A stretch of DNA of 16,097 nucleotides from JABIBU01 sp964464685 (GCA_964464685.1 CAYXGV010000025.1:1-16097); one strand, 5' to 3'; positions 1-5,478 are shown, counted from the first letter of the stretch. A program made the numbers and translations. Notes: generated from the sequence alone by a model not told the origin.

Positions 1-29
1 GAAGTCCATTAGTGGTTTTTTAACCGTGT

Positions 30-68
30 CCACTTTTTGGGGTACGGATCAAAAGTGGCTGTTTTTTT
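30..68 (+). terminator. Possible intrinsic terminator of an upstream plus-strand gene
   Basis: An 8-bp perfect stem (CCACTTTT at 30-37 pairing with AAAAGTGG at 51-58) with a 13-nt loop is followed by CTG and seven T residues on the plus strand. It would end a transcript entering from the left of the window. The stem is AT-rich, so strength is uncertain. On the minus strand it has no T-tract and so would not obviously end the tRNA transcript that approaches it. Confidence 0.45.
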
Positions 69-86
69 ATAATTATTTTATACTTG

Positions 87-120
87 TAGCCCGTAGGGGA
101 ATCGAACCCCTATTACCAGA
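87..120 (-). pseudogene. 3' half of a split tRNA-Glu
   Basis: Read on the minus strand, 120 to 87 gives the 3' side of an anticodon stem (TCTGG), a TAAT variable region, a full T-arm (AGGGG, TTCGATT, CCCCT), the acceptor strand ACGGGCT and an A discriminator. It closely resembles the intact tRNA-Glu next to it. Its own 5' side is missing: directly before it lies a hairpin repeat (124-169) and then unrelated sequence. The acceptor strand pairs over all seven positions with the 5' half at 592-562, with G-U at the first pair as in the intact gene. The two are therefore parts of one ancestral tRNA-Glu gene about 440 nt apart. Whether a mature tRNA is ever made is unknown. Confidence 0.7.
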
Positions 121-123
121 ATT

Positions 124-169
124 CCACCCTACGGGTGGTCACCCGCGAGGGTGAAAAACCTGGTGTCCT
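124..169. repeat. Hairpin direct repeat, copy 1 (tRNA 3'-half side)
   Basis: This 46-bp unit is identical to 527-572. Its core folds into a near-perfect hairpin: on the minus strand CACCCT-C-GCGGGT pairs with ACCCGT-AGGGTG around a GACC loop, with one bulged base and one G-U pair. The unit also includes the tRNA-derived word AGGACACCAGG. It resembles REP-type palindromes, but no partner transposase is visible here. Confidence 0.8.
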
Positions 170-193
170 TTTGTTTCCCAATGGGTTATTTTG

Positions 194-265
194 TACCGCC
201 ACGGGGAATTGAACCCCGATTACCAGAATGAAAACCTGGTGTCCTAACCATTAGACGATGGCGGC
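194..265 (-). tRNA. tRNA-Glu, anticodon TTC
   Basis: A complete 72-nt cloverleaf can be drawn on the minus strand. The acceptor GCCGCCA pairs with TGGCGGT (G-U at the first pair), the D-arm is GTCT/GGAC, and the anticodon stem CCAGG/TCTGG carries the loop TTTTCAT. Bases 34-36 are TTC, reading GAA/GAG. The T-arm is CGGGG/CCCCG with loop TTCAATT. The discriminator is A and the 3' CCA is not encoded. Its first 22 nt also encode the last residues and stop codon of the GIY-YIG gene upstream. Both lie behind the promoter at 608-636. Confidence 0.93.
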
Positions 266-510
266 ATGTTGAATATCCTTTTGAACAATTCTTCTTTTTT
301 ATAACTATTATTTTTTAATTCCAATTCTCTTTTTCTCGCCAATGTTTTATCTAGATATGATTCATAATAAATCAATTCCATCGGCAATTTATGTTTTATT
401 GATTTAGTTTTACCTTGATTGTGCTCCAAAATTCTCTTCTTAAGATCAGCAGTATACCCTATGTAAGTACTACTATCTTTTTTACTTTTTAACACATAAA
501 TATAAAACAT
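244..510 (-). CDS. Small GIY-YIG nuclease domain protein (COG2827-like)
   Basis: This 88-residue protein is little more than one GIY-YIG domain. The first motif is Y3-I4-Y5, the second Y16-I17-G18, the conserved arginine is R26 (KKRILEHN), and the probable metal-binding glutamate is E62 in the ARKRELELK helix. It resembles the stand-alone UvrC-N-terminal-like proteins common in Patescibacteria and Bacteroidetes, whose cellular role is mostly unknown; related domains occur in homing endonucleases. The gene sits between the two halves of a split tRNA-Glu. It starts 16 bp from one hairpin repeat, and its last codons and TAG stop fall inside the intact tRNA-Glu. A GGAG lies only one base before the ATG, too close for normal spacing. 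Domain identity is confident; a homing role is inferred from position only. Confidence 0.8.
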   Translation of the reverse strand: MFYIYVLKSKKDSSTYIGYTADLKKRILEHNQGKTKSIKHKLPMELIYYESYLDKTLARKRELELKNNSYKKEELFKRIFNMPPSSNG

Positions 511-526
511 ACTCCGAGATAGAATG

Positions 527-572
527 CCACCCTACGGGTGGTCACCCGCGAGGGTGAAAAACCTGGTGTCCT
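527..572. repeat. Hairpin direct repeat, copy 2 (tRNA 5'-half side)
   Basis: Identical over 46 bp to 124-169. With the six flanking bases AGAAT(G/T) the match extends to 52 bp with one mismatch. Here the unit interrupts the anticodon loop of the tRNA-Glu 5' half: after CCAGG come five T residues and then the hairpin. Confidence 0.8.
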
Positions 573-592
573 AACCATTAGACGAACGGGCC
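562..592 (-). pseudogene. 5' half of a split tRNA-Glu
   Basis: Read on the minus strand, 592 to 562 gives the acceptor strand GGCCCGT, the D-arm (GTCT, AATGGTT, AGGAC) and the 5' anticodon stem CCAGG. From TCGTCT to the anticodon stem it is identical to the intact tRNA-Glu. It then runs into the hairpin repeat instead of an anticodon and 3' half. It is the first element transcribed from the promoter at 608-636. Its acceptor strand matches the separated 3' half at 120-87 and not anything directly downstream. Confidence 0.7.
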
Positions 593-607
593 ATAAATGA
601 CGAGAAT

Positions 608-636
608 ATTATAATATATCACACACAATAAGTCAA
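608..636 (-). promoter_or_regulatory. Sigma-70-type promoter of the tRNA-Glu cluster
   Basis: On the minus strand TTGACT (636-631) and TATAAT (613-608) are separated by exactly 17 bp. Transcription would start a few bases before the tRNA-Glu 5' half at 592 and could run through the GIY-YIG gene and the intact tRNA-Glu. The closeness to consensus suits a stable-RNA promoter. Confidence 0.8.
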
Positions 637-712
637 TACCTTTTTGTTGATAATTAATATAACTCTACACACTAGCCAAAAATCAACTTTTTTGTTAGAA
701 TAGTAATTAATT

Positions 713-1447
713 ATGGAACTAGATAATATCAAAAAAAATATTGTTGACTTTATACAAAGACAAGCTGGTGACAAACCGGTAGTTTTGGGTTTGAGCGGTG
801 GGCTAGATTCTTCAGTAGTTGCCTATCTGGCTGTCGAAGCTCTTGGGGCTGACAAAGTACATGGGTTGATTATGCCCTCCCCTACCAACACAGACGAAGA
901 TCTTATGTTGGCTGGGCTTATAACAAAAAACCTACAGCTTACAGCTTCCAGCTTACAGCTTGATTCTATCATCAAATCATACGCTGAAACATTAGAAGAT
1001 AATTTTAGTAAGCAAGTTCTCGGCAACCTCAAAGCCCGCATCCGTATGACCCTGCTCTATGCCAAAGCCAATGAAATAAACGGACTAGTTTTGGGAACGG
1101 GCAATAAAACTGAAATTATGACTGGATATTTCACCAAACACGGCGATGGCGGAGTTGACCTACTACCAATTGGTGATTTGTACAAAACAAAAGAACGCAA
1201 ACTGGCCAAATACATTGGCATTCCCCAAGAAATAATTGATCGCCCCCCGACCGCCGGACTTTGGGAAGGACAAACTGACGAAGCTGAGATGGGAATAACT
1301 TATAATATGCTTGATAAAATTTTAATGGCAATAGAAAATAATGAAAGTTTGGCTGATTTTAATAATGATGATGTAACACTAGTAAAAAATTTAATCAAAA
1401 ATTCCGAACACAAAAGGCTTTTGCCACCAGTATGTGCGATCAGATAG
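713..1447 (+). CDS. nadE: NH3-dependent NAD+ synthetase
   Basis: Catalyses the last step to NAD+: ATP-dependent amidation of deamido-NAD+. The protein has 244 residues. The ATP-pyrophosphatase P-loop SGGLDSS is at 28-34, and the NadE hallmarks LPIGDLYKT (151-159) and PTAGLWEGQTDEAEMG (179-194) are present. There is no glutaminase domain, so ammonia is the expected nitrogen donor. The N-terminus starts shortly before the P-loop, as in this short family. The ATG has no Shine-Dalgarno sequence; a TAGAAT about 11 bp upstream might be a -10 element, giving an almost leaderless message. Residues 74-83 (LQLTASSLQL) are encoded by four tandem heptanucleotides, in a position where family members have a variable beta-strand. 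It is followed by an NMN adenylyltransferase and nadC, the other late enzymes of the pathway. Confidence 0.95.
   Translation: MELDNIKKNIVDFIQRQAGDKPVVLGLSGGLDSSVVAYLAVEALGADKVHGLIMPSPTNTDEDLMLAGLITKNLQLTASSLQLDSIIKSYAETLEDNFSKQVLGNLKARIRMTLLYAKANEINGLVLGTGNKTEIMTGYFTKHGDGGVDLLPIGDLYKTKERKLAKYIGIPQEIIDRPPTAGLWEGQTDEAEMGITYNMLDKILMAIENNESLADFNNDDVTLVKNLIKNSEHKRLLPPVCAIR
933..960 (+). repeat. Four heptanucleotide repeats inside nadE
   Basis: Four tandem copies of TACAGCT (the third is TCCAGCT) lie in frame in nadE and encode LQLTASSLQL. Seven is not a multiple of three, so successive copies are read in different frames. Confidence 0.85.
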
Positions 1448-1524
1448 ATACACAGATCTAACGGATCTAACAAATCAAAACGAATTCGTAATAATTCGTT
1501 AAATCAGTTCAATCCGCGTATCTA
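1445..1524. repeat. 80-bp nested palindrome between nadE and the NMNAT gene
   Basis: Three nested inverted repeats fill the gap between the two genes: TAGATAC (1445-1451) with GTATCTA (1518-1524), CGGAT (1462-1466) with ATCCG (1512-1516), and AACGAATT (1479-1486) with AATTCGTT (1493-1500). The outermost arm contains the nadE stop codon. No T-tract follows, so it is not a typical intrinsic terminator. It looks like an inserted palindromic element or a structured mRNA spacer. Confidence 0.6.
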
Positions 1525-1532
1525 TTTAAATT

Positions 1533-1940
1533 ATGTTAAAAGCACTTTTTGTTGGAAGATTCCAACCATTCCATCTCGGCCACCTAGATGCCATCAAACA
1601 AATCTCAGAAGACAAGATCATTATTGGTATTGGTAGTTCACAGTATAGTGAAACAGATGAAAATCCATATAGTTTTGAAGAGAGAAAAGACATGATTGTA
1701 GATGCTTTACAAAAAGAAAACATAAACTATAAAATAATTGCCATTCCCGATATTCATGATGAGATCAATTGGGTAGAACATGTCAAAAAAACTGTTGGTA
1801 ATTTTGATGTTGTTTACACTGGCAATGATTGGGTAAAAAAGTTGTTCAAAGAAAAAAATATATTGGTCAAAGATATTAAAATTAATATTCCAATATCAGG
1901 TACAAAAATTAGAGCCAAATTAAAAACAAAAAAATTATGA
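1533..1940 (+). CDS. Archaeal-type (NadM-like) nicotinamide/nicotinate-nucleotide adenylyltransferase
   Basis: The predicted reaction is transfer of AMP from ATP to a pyridine mononucleotide, giving NAD+ or deamido-NAD+. The 135-residue protein opens with a nucleotidyltransferase fold: GRFQPFHLGHL near residues 8-18 includes the HxGH motif, and ISGTKIR near the end is the ISxTxxR phosphate-binding motif. These features match the archaeal NadM family better than bacterial NadD. It is shorter than the archaeal enzymes I recall (about 170 residues) and ends soon after the ISGTKIR motif, so the C-terminal segment is trimmed. Its stop overlaps the nadC start in an ATGA, implying translational coupling. 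Between nadE and nadC it would fill the NadD position, acting on nicotinate mononucleotide; that substrate choice is inferred from context. Confidence 0.82.
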   Translation: MLKALFVGRFQPFHLGHLDAIKQISEDKIIIGIGSSQYSETDENPYSFEERKDMIVDALQKENINYKIIAIPDIHDEINWVEHVKKTVGNFDVVYTGNDWVKKLFKEKNILVKDIKINIPISGTKIRAKLKTKKL

Positions 1941-2797
1941 CCAAACAACAAACCATAAAAAAATACTTTGATCAAAAAGAAAAATTATCTATCAAAAATC
2001 CCAAATACAAACACCAAATAAAATGGTTTACTGATTTTATGTTGAAAGAAGATCTTGATAACAAAGGTGATATTACCACCAATACTGTCATCAAAAATAA
2101 TCCCAAAGTTACTGCTAATATTATTGCAAAAGAAACTGGTATATTGGCTGGATTGGAAGAAATAACTTGGCTTACAAAAAGTTACAAGTTACAGGTTACA
2201 AGTTACAAGAACGATGGAGAAAAAATAAAAAAGGGAGAAAAAATAATTAAACTTTCAGGAACAATTAAAGATATTCTAAAACTAGAAAGAACTATTCTAA
2301 ATATATTACAACGAATGTCTGGCATTGCTACCCAAACAAATAAACTTGTTAAAAAAAATACCCCCCTCCTCTGCCCTACCCGAAAAACCCACTGGGGACT
2401 TCTTGATAAAAAAGCTGTCACACTCGGTGGTGGTGGCACACACAGACTCGGACTTTATGATTGGATTTTAATAAAAGATAACCATTTGAAACAAGTTACA
2501 AGTTACAAGTTACAAGTTACAAGTTTTTATGAAGTTGAATGCAAGACAGAAAAACAATTTGCTGAATTCATAAAACTAAAACCTAATGCCATAATGCTAG
2601 ACAATTTTACGCCAACAAATATTAAAAAAATATTAAAAAAATATTCATCAACTATAAAAGATATTATTATCGAAGCCTCTGGTGGTATTAATGAAAAAAA
2701 TATTAAAGAATACCAAAAAACTGGCGCGGATATTATTTCTTTGGGTAGCCTAACACATTCGGTAAAAAGTTTAGATATTAGTTTGGATATTGTTTGA
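1937..2797 (+). CDS. nadC: Nicotinate-nucleotide pyrophosphorylase (quinolinate phosphoribosyltransferase)
   Basis: Converts quinolinate and PRPP to nicotinate mononucleotide, CO2 and pyrophosphate. The 286-residue length is normal for NadC. Motifs in order are LKEDLDNKGDITT (36-48), the swivel-domain ETGILAGLEE (66-75), ERTILNILQRMSGIAT (117-132), TRKTHWGLLDKKAV (148-161), GGGGTHRLGLYDWILIKDNH (164-183), and the barrel end IIEASGGI...GADIISLGSLTHS. The basic TRKT, HR and KDNH residues that bind quinolinate and phosphoribose are intact. Residues 82-91 (SYKLQVTSYK) and 186-196 (QVTSYKLQVTS) come from heptanucleotide arrays; the first replaces a lineage-variable strand with little change in length. 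The start overlaps the preceding stop by four bases. NadA and NadB are not in the window, so the source of quinolinate is unknown. Confidence 0.94.
   Translation: MTKQQTIKKYFDQKEKLSIKNPKYKHQIKWFTDFMLKEDLDNKGDITTNTVIKNNPKVTANIIAKETGILAGLEEITWLTKSYKLQVTSYKNDGEKIKKGEKIIKLSGTIKDILKLERTILNILQRMSGIATQTNKLVKKNTPLLCPTRKTHWGLLDKKAVTLGGGGTHRLGLYDWILIKDNHLKQVTSYKLQVTSFYEVECKTEKQFAEFIKLKPNAIMLDNFTPTNIKKILKKYSSTIKDIIIEASGGINEKNIKEYQKTGADIISLGSLTHSVKSLDISLDIV
2181..2208 (+). repeat. Four heptanucleotide repeats inside nadC (first array)
   Basis: Four tandem copies of GTTACAA (the second is GTTACAG) lie in the nadC coding sequence and encode part of KSYKLQVTSYK. A longer array of the same unit is found 280 bp downstream in the same gene. 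Confidence 0.88.
2491..2525 (+). repeat. Five heptanucleotide repeats inside nadC (second array)
   Basis: Five perfect tandem copies of ACAAGTT, a rotation of the unit at 2181-2208, encode KQVTSYKLQVTSF. The array directly follows the conserved KDNH motif, in a loop region where NadC proteins vary. Confidence 0.9.
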
Positions 2798-2898
2798 TAA
2801 TATCATCCCAAACATAATAATTGATTCTACTCTAATTTAAGTTAGCAGAATACATTCACAAGTAAATCCAAATTATTAATAATAATTAACTTAAAATT

Positions 2899-3648
2899 AT
2901 GCCTAAAATCGGAATTATTGGAGGATCTGGACTAGAAGATCCAAATATTTTAGAAAATATAGAGAATAAAACAGTTAATACCCCTTATGGCGAACCTACA
3001 TCTTCTTTAAAATTAGGAAAAATAAAAGGAGTAGATGTCGTTTTATTATCTCGTCACGGACGAGAACATACCATACCGCCCACACAAGTAAATTTCAGAG
3101 CTAATATTCATGCACTCAAAGAAGAGGGGTGTACACATATATTGGCTAGTACTGCTGTTGGATCTCTTCGTGAAAAAATTGGCCGAGGTGATCTAGTTAT
3201 TCTTGATCAATTTATAGATTTTACGTGCCATAGATTTTCAACATTCTACGAAGAATTTCAACCACACAAACCAGAACATTGTCCCATGGCAGAACCATTT
3301 TCTACCGAACTTAGGGAACTTTTAAACACTACTTGTGATGAACTCGGCCTTGCACACCACAAAAGCGGCACAGTAATAACTATTGAGGGACCAAGATTCT
3401 CAACAAAAGCAGAGAGCAATATGTTCCGAATCTGGGGAGGAGATGTTATTAATATGAGCATTGCACCAGAAGCAGCACTTGCTAATGAGGCAGGTATTCC
3501 ATATGCTGCCGTTGCAATGTCTACTGATTATGATTGCTGGAAAAAAGATGAAAAACCTGTAACTTGGGAAGTGGTGTTAAAAATCTTTAAGCAGAATGCG
3601 AATAATGTCACTAATTTATTGATTAATACAATTACAAAAATCAAATAA
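2899..3648 (+). CDS. mtnP: S-methyl-5'-thioadenosine phosphorylase
   Basis: Splits methylthioadenosine, the by-product of polyamine synthesis and some radical-SAM reactions, with phosphate into adenine and methylthioribose-1-phosphate. The 249-residue protein follows the trimeric PNP/MTAP family throughout: GGSG (8-11) and SRHGREH (51-57) for phosphate, EGPRFSTKAES (163-173), NMSIAPE (185-191) and STDYDCW (208-214). The DYDCW segment and the C-terminal NAN-LL-TI-KI pattern match human MTAP closely, favouring MTA over guanosine or inosine as substrate. The residue after NM is S where MTAP has T, so a broader purine-nucleoside phosphorylase is possible. It lies one base before apt, which would convert the adenine to AMP. 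The 101-bp gap upstream is AT-rich and contains an imperfect inverted repeat reaching the ATG. Confidence 0.9.
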   Translation: MPKIGIIGGSGLEDPNILENIENKTVNTPYGEPTSSLKLGKIKGVDVVLLSRHGREHTIPPTQVNFRANIHALKEEGCTHILASTAVGSLREKIGRGDLVILDQFIDFTCHRFSTFYEEFQPHKPEHCPMAEPFSTELRELLNTTCDELGLAHHKSGTVITIEGPRFSTKAESNMFRIWGGDVINMSIAPEAALANEAGIPYAAVAMSTDYDCWKKDEKPVTWEVVLKIFKQNANNVTNLLINTITKIK

Positions 3649-3649
3649 T

Positions 3650-4183
3650 ATGCCAAATATGATAAAATCCAAAATCAGAACTGTTCCTAACTGGCCCAAA
3701 GAAGGAATAATGTTTAGGGATATCACTACTCTTCTTAAAGACGCAGAAGGATTCAAACAAACACTTGACTTGCTTTATGAACACCACAAAGATACTGGCA
3801 TTGATTTTATCGTAGGAATTGAATCCCGAGGATTTATAATTGGCTCGGCTCTGGCTTATCGCTTGGGCATTGGCTTTGTGCCAATAAGAAAAAAAGGTAA
3901 ACTTCCAGCTGAAACAGAATCAGAGGAATATGAACTTGAATATGGAACAGATAAAATTGAAATCCACAAAGACGCAATACCAGTCGGTGCGAAAGTACTA
4001 CTTGTAGATGATCTAATTGCTACCGGAGGTACAGCACTCGCTGCTTGCAATTTATTAAAAAAACTTGGTGCAGACGTGTTAGAATGTTCAGTCATCATCA
4101 ATCTACCGGAATTGGGGGGAAAAAAGAAACTAGAAGATGCAGGATATAAAGTTTTTAATTTAATAGAATTTGAAGGAGAATAA
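3650..4183 (+). CDS. apt: Adenine phosphoribosyltransferase
   Basis: Salvages adenine with PRPP to AMP. The protein has 177 residues, normal for Apt. It shows the family opening with IR..P.WPKEGI.FRDIT (9-26), GIESRGFIIG (56-65), RKKGKLP (80-86) and the PRPP-binding loop VLLVDDLIATGGTA (116-129). Only one base separates it from the mtnP stop, so co-transcription and coupled translation are likely. The pair makes a methylthioadenosine-to-AMP path. A second ATG three codons downstream (M4) is an alternative start. Its last codons contain the Shine-Dalgarno sequence of tsaD. Confidence 0.95.
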   Translation: MPNMIKSKIRTVPNWPKEGIMFRDITTLLKDAEGFKQTLDLLYEHHKDTGIDFIVGIESRGFIIGSALAYRLGIGFVPIRKKGKLPAETESEEYELEYGTDKIEIHKDAIPVGAKVLLVDDLIATGGTALAACNLLKKLGADVLECSVIINLPELGGKKKLEDAGYKVFNLIEFEGE

Positions 4184-4186
4184 ATT
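4173..4186 (+). promoter_or_regulatory. Strong ribosome binding site of tsaD
   Basis: AAGGAG at 4173-4178 ends eight bases before the tsaD ATG and lies inside the last codons of apt. It is the only well-spaced Shine-Dalgarno sequence I could find among the plus-strand genes; most other starts here follow AT-rich leaders without one. Confidence 0.7.
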
Positions 4187-5320
4187 ATGATTATCTTAGG
4201 TATTGAATCTTCCTGCGACGACACTTCCGTCGCCTTGCTGGACATAACTGATAAAGAAATAAAAATCCTAGCTGAACGTACTGCTAGTCAAATTGAGATA
4301 CATAAAAAATATGGTGGCGTCGTACCAGAAATTGCTGGACGACTTCACGCGGAAAAAATAACCCCACTAATCGAAACGGTTCACGAATTAACACAAATAA
4401 AAAAACCCGATGTAATTGCTGTCACTTCTGGACCGGGATTAATTACTGGATTACTTGTTGGTATTGAATCAGCCAAAACCTTATCATATTTGTGGAATGT
4501 ACCTATTGTAAGTGTTAATCACATTGAGGGTCACATCTACTCTCCGTTTATTAATAACGATACGATCTTCCCACTTCCCACTTCCCACTTCCCACTTCTC
4601 GCTCTAATAGCAAGTGGCGGTCATTCGGAAATTATTTTAAGTACCGAGGAAAGAAAATATGAACGTGTTGGCGGAACCAAGGATGATGCAGCCGGTGAAT
4701 GTTTTGACAAAGTCGCCAAACTACTCGGATTTGATTATCCAGGTGGACCAAAAATTTCTAAATTCGCCGAGACTGGCGATCCTCAAGCTATCAAATTCCC
4801 TCGCCCCATGATTGACTCTGATAATTTTGATTTTAGTTTTTCTGGACTCAAAACCTCCGCTCTTTATTGGTTACGCGACCACAAATTATCCGCCATGAAA
4901 ATTAATCCTATAAATTTAATAGCAGGAATTTTTGGTGTACAAAAAGAAGAAGTAACTATAAATGATTTCTGTGCCAGTTTTGAACAAGCAATAGTAGATT
5001 TATTAGTTTCAAAAACATTGAAGGCAGTAAAAAAATACCAACCAAAAACTGTCATCCTCGGCGGTGGTGTTAGTGCCAACAAAAAACTCCGTGAAACATT
5101 AGGATCTGAAATAAAATTACAATCACCAAATTCCTTATTCCTTATTCCTTTTTCCTTATATTCAATGGACAACGCTGCCATGATCGCCGTCGCAGCTTAC
5201 ACCCACGCAAAAAATAAAAACTTTACCCAGCACCACTTTTTTTCATCAAAAAAAAGTAGTGCTGGGTTTACAAACTGGAAAAACTTACAAGCTAATCCGA
5301 ATTGGAAGATTGCCCACTAA
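4187..5320 (+). CDS. tsaD: tRNA threonylcarbamoyladenosine transferase TsaD
   Basis: Transfers the threonylcarbamoyl group to A37 of ANN-reading tRNAs (t6A), working with TsaB, TsaE and TsaC-made threonylcarbamoyl-AMP. The ASKHA-fold motifs are present: GIESSCDDTSVAL (5-17), SGPGLITGLLVG (81-92), the metal-binding NHIEGH (H112 and H116), SGGH (143-146), GTKDDAAGECFDKVAKLLG (163-181), DFSFSGLKT (215-223), GGGVSANKKLRE (292-303) and SMDNAAMIA (326-334, metal-binding D328). At 377 residues it is about 35 longer than usual. The extra length comes from repeat-derived DNA: one heptamer array near residues 127-138, a second near 315-324, and a 43-bp hairpin encoding residues 347-361. The normal C-terminal NWKNLQANPNW follows, so the frame has been kept. 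Confidence 0.95.
   Translation: MIILGIESSCDDTSVALLDITDKEIKILAERTASQIEIHKKYGGVVPEIAGRLHAEKITPLIETVHELTQIKKPDVIAVTSGPGLITGLLVGIESAKTLSYLWNVPIVSVNHIEGHIYSPFINNDTIFPLPTSHFPLLALIASGGHSEIILSTEERKYERVGGTKDDAAGECFDKVAKLLGFDYPGGPKISKFAETGDPQAIKFPRPMIDSDNFDFSFSGLKTSALYWLRDHKLSAMKINPINLIAGIFGVQKEEVTINDFCASFEQAIVDLLVSKTLKAVKKYQPKTVILGGGVSANKKLRETLGSEIKLQSPNSLFLIPFSLYSMDNAAMIAVAAYTHAKNKNFTQHHFFSSKKSSAGFTNWKNLQANPNWKIAH
4567..4598 (+). repeat. Four heptanucleotide repeats inside tsaD (first array)
   Basis: Four perfect copies of CTTCCCA plus a partial fifth (CTTC) encode FPLPTSHFPL, just before the conserved core strand LLALIASGGH. They fall between the NHIEGH motif and this strand, a loop that varies in the family. 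Confidence 0.88.
5131..5158 (+). repeat. Four heptanucleotide repeats inside tsaD (second array)
   Basis: Four tandem copies of TTCCTTA (the third is TTCCTTT) encode the SLFLIPFSLY segment immediately before the metal-binding SMDNAAM motif. Confidence 0.82.
5225..5267. repeat. Hairpin element inside the tsaD coding region
   Basis: A 19-bp inverted repeat with one mismatch (5225-5243 against 5249-5267, loop CATCA) has outer arms ACCCAGCAC and GTGCTGGGT and inner arms of seven T and seven A. It is read in frame as residues 347-361 of TsaD, just before the conserved C-terminal NWKNLQ. The word CCAGCACC also begins the inverted repeats of the element at 12388-12517. Confidence 0.85.
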
Positions 5321-5349
5321 TCTTTAACACAAATCTACACTAATATTTT

Positions 5350-5463
5350 ATGAAAAAGATTTTTATAAAAAATATAAAGAACGCTCCACACACTTTCAAA
5401 AATCCCAAACATCTCTCAAAAATTAAAAAAATATTCACTACATGGATTAAACTTTATTTATAA
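5350..5463 (+). CDS. Doubtful 37-residue lysine-rich ORF before prs
   Basis: An ATG-to-TAA frame of 37 codons fills most of the 158-bp gap between tsaD and prs and ends 15 bp before the prs start. The product would be strongly basic (MKKIFIKNIKNAPHTF...IKLYL). It has no recognisable domain and no Shine-Dalgarno sequence. It may be a small basic protein, a leader peptide for prs, or chance in AT-rich DNA; I favour chance or leader. Confidence 0.2.
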   Translation: MKKIFIKNIKNAPHTFKNPKHLSKIKKIFTTWIKLYL

Positions 5464-5478
5464 TTCCACATTAAACAT

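Noticed and set aside
519..592. A complete tRNA in the 592-519 region on the minus strand
   Set aside because: After the 5' anticodon stem the sequence enters a self-complementary hairpin; no T-arm or matching acceptor strand follows until 120-87.
87..592. A group I intron with a GIY-YIG homing gene inside tRNA-Glu
   Set aside because: The intervening DNA contains an intact tRNA-Glu and has long direct repeats at its ends. I could not recognise a group I core, and the natural junction would give an eight-base anticodon loop.
933..5158. CRISPR array
   Set aside because: The short repeats are contiguous 7-mers without spacers and lie inside coding sequence; no cas-like gene is present.
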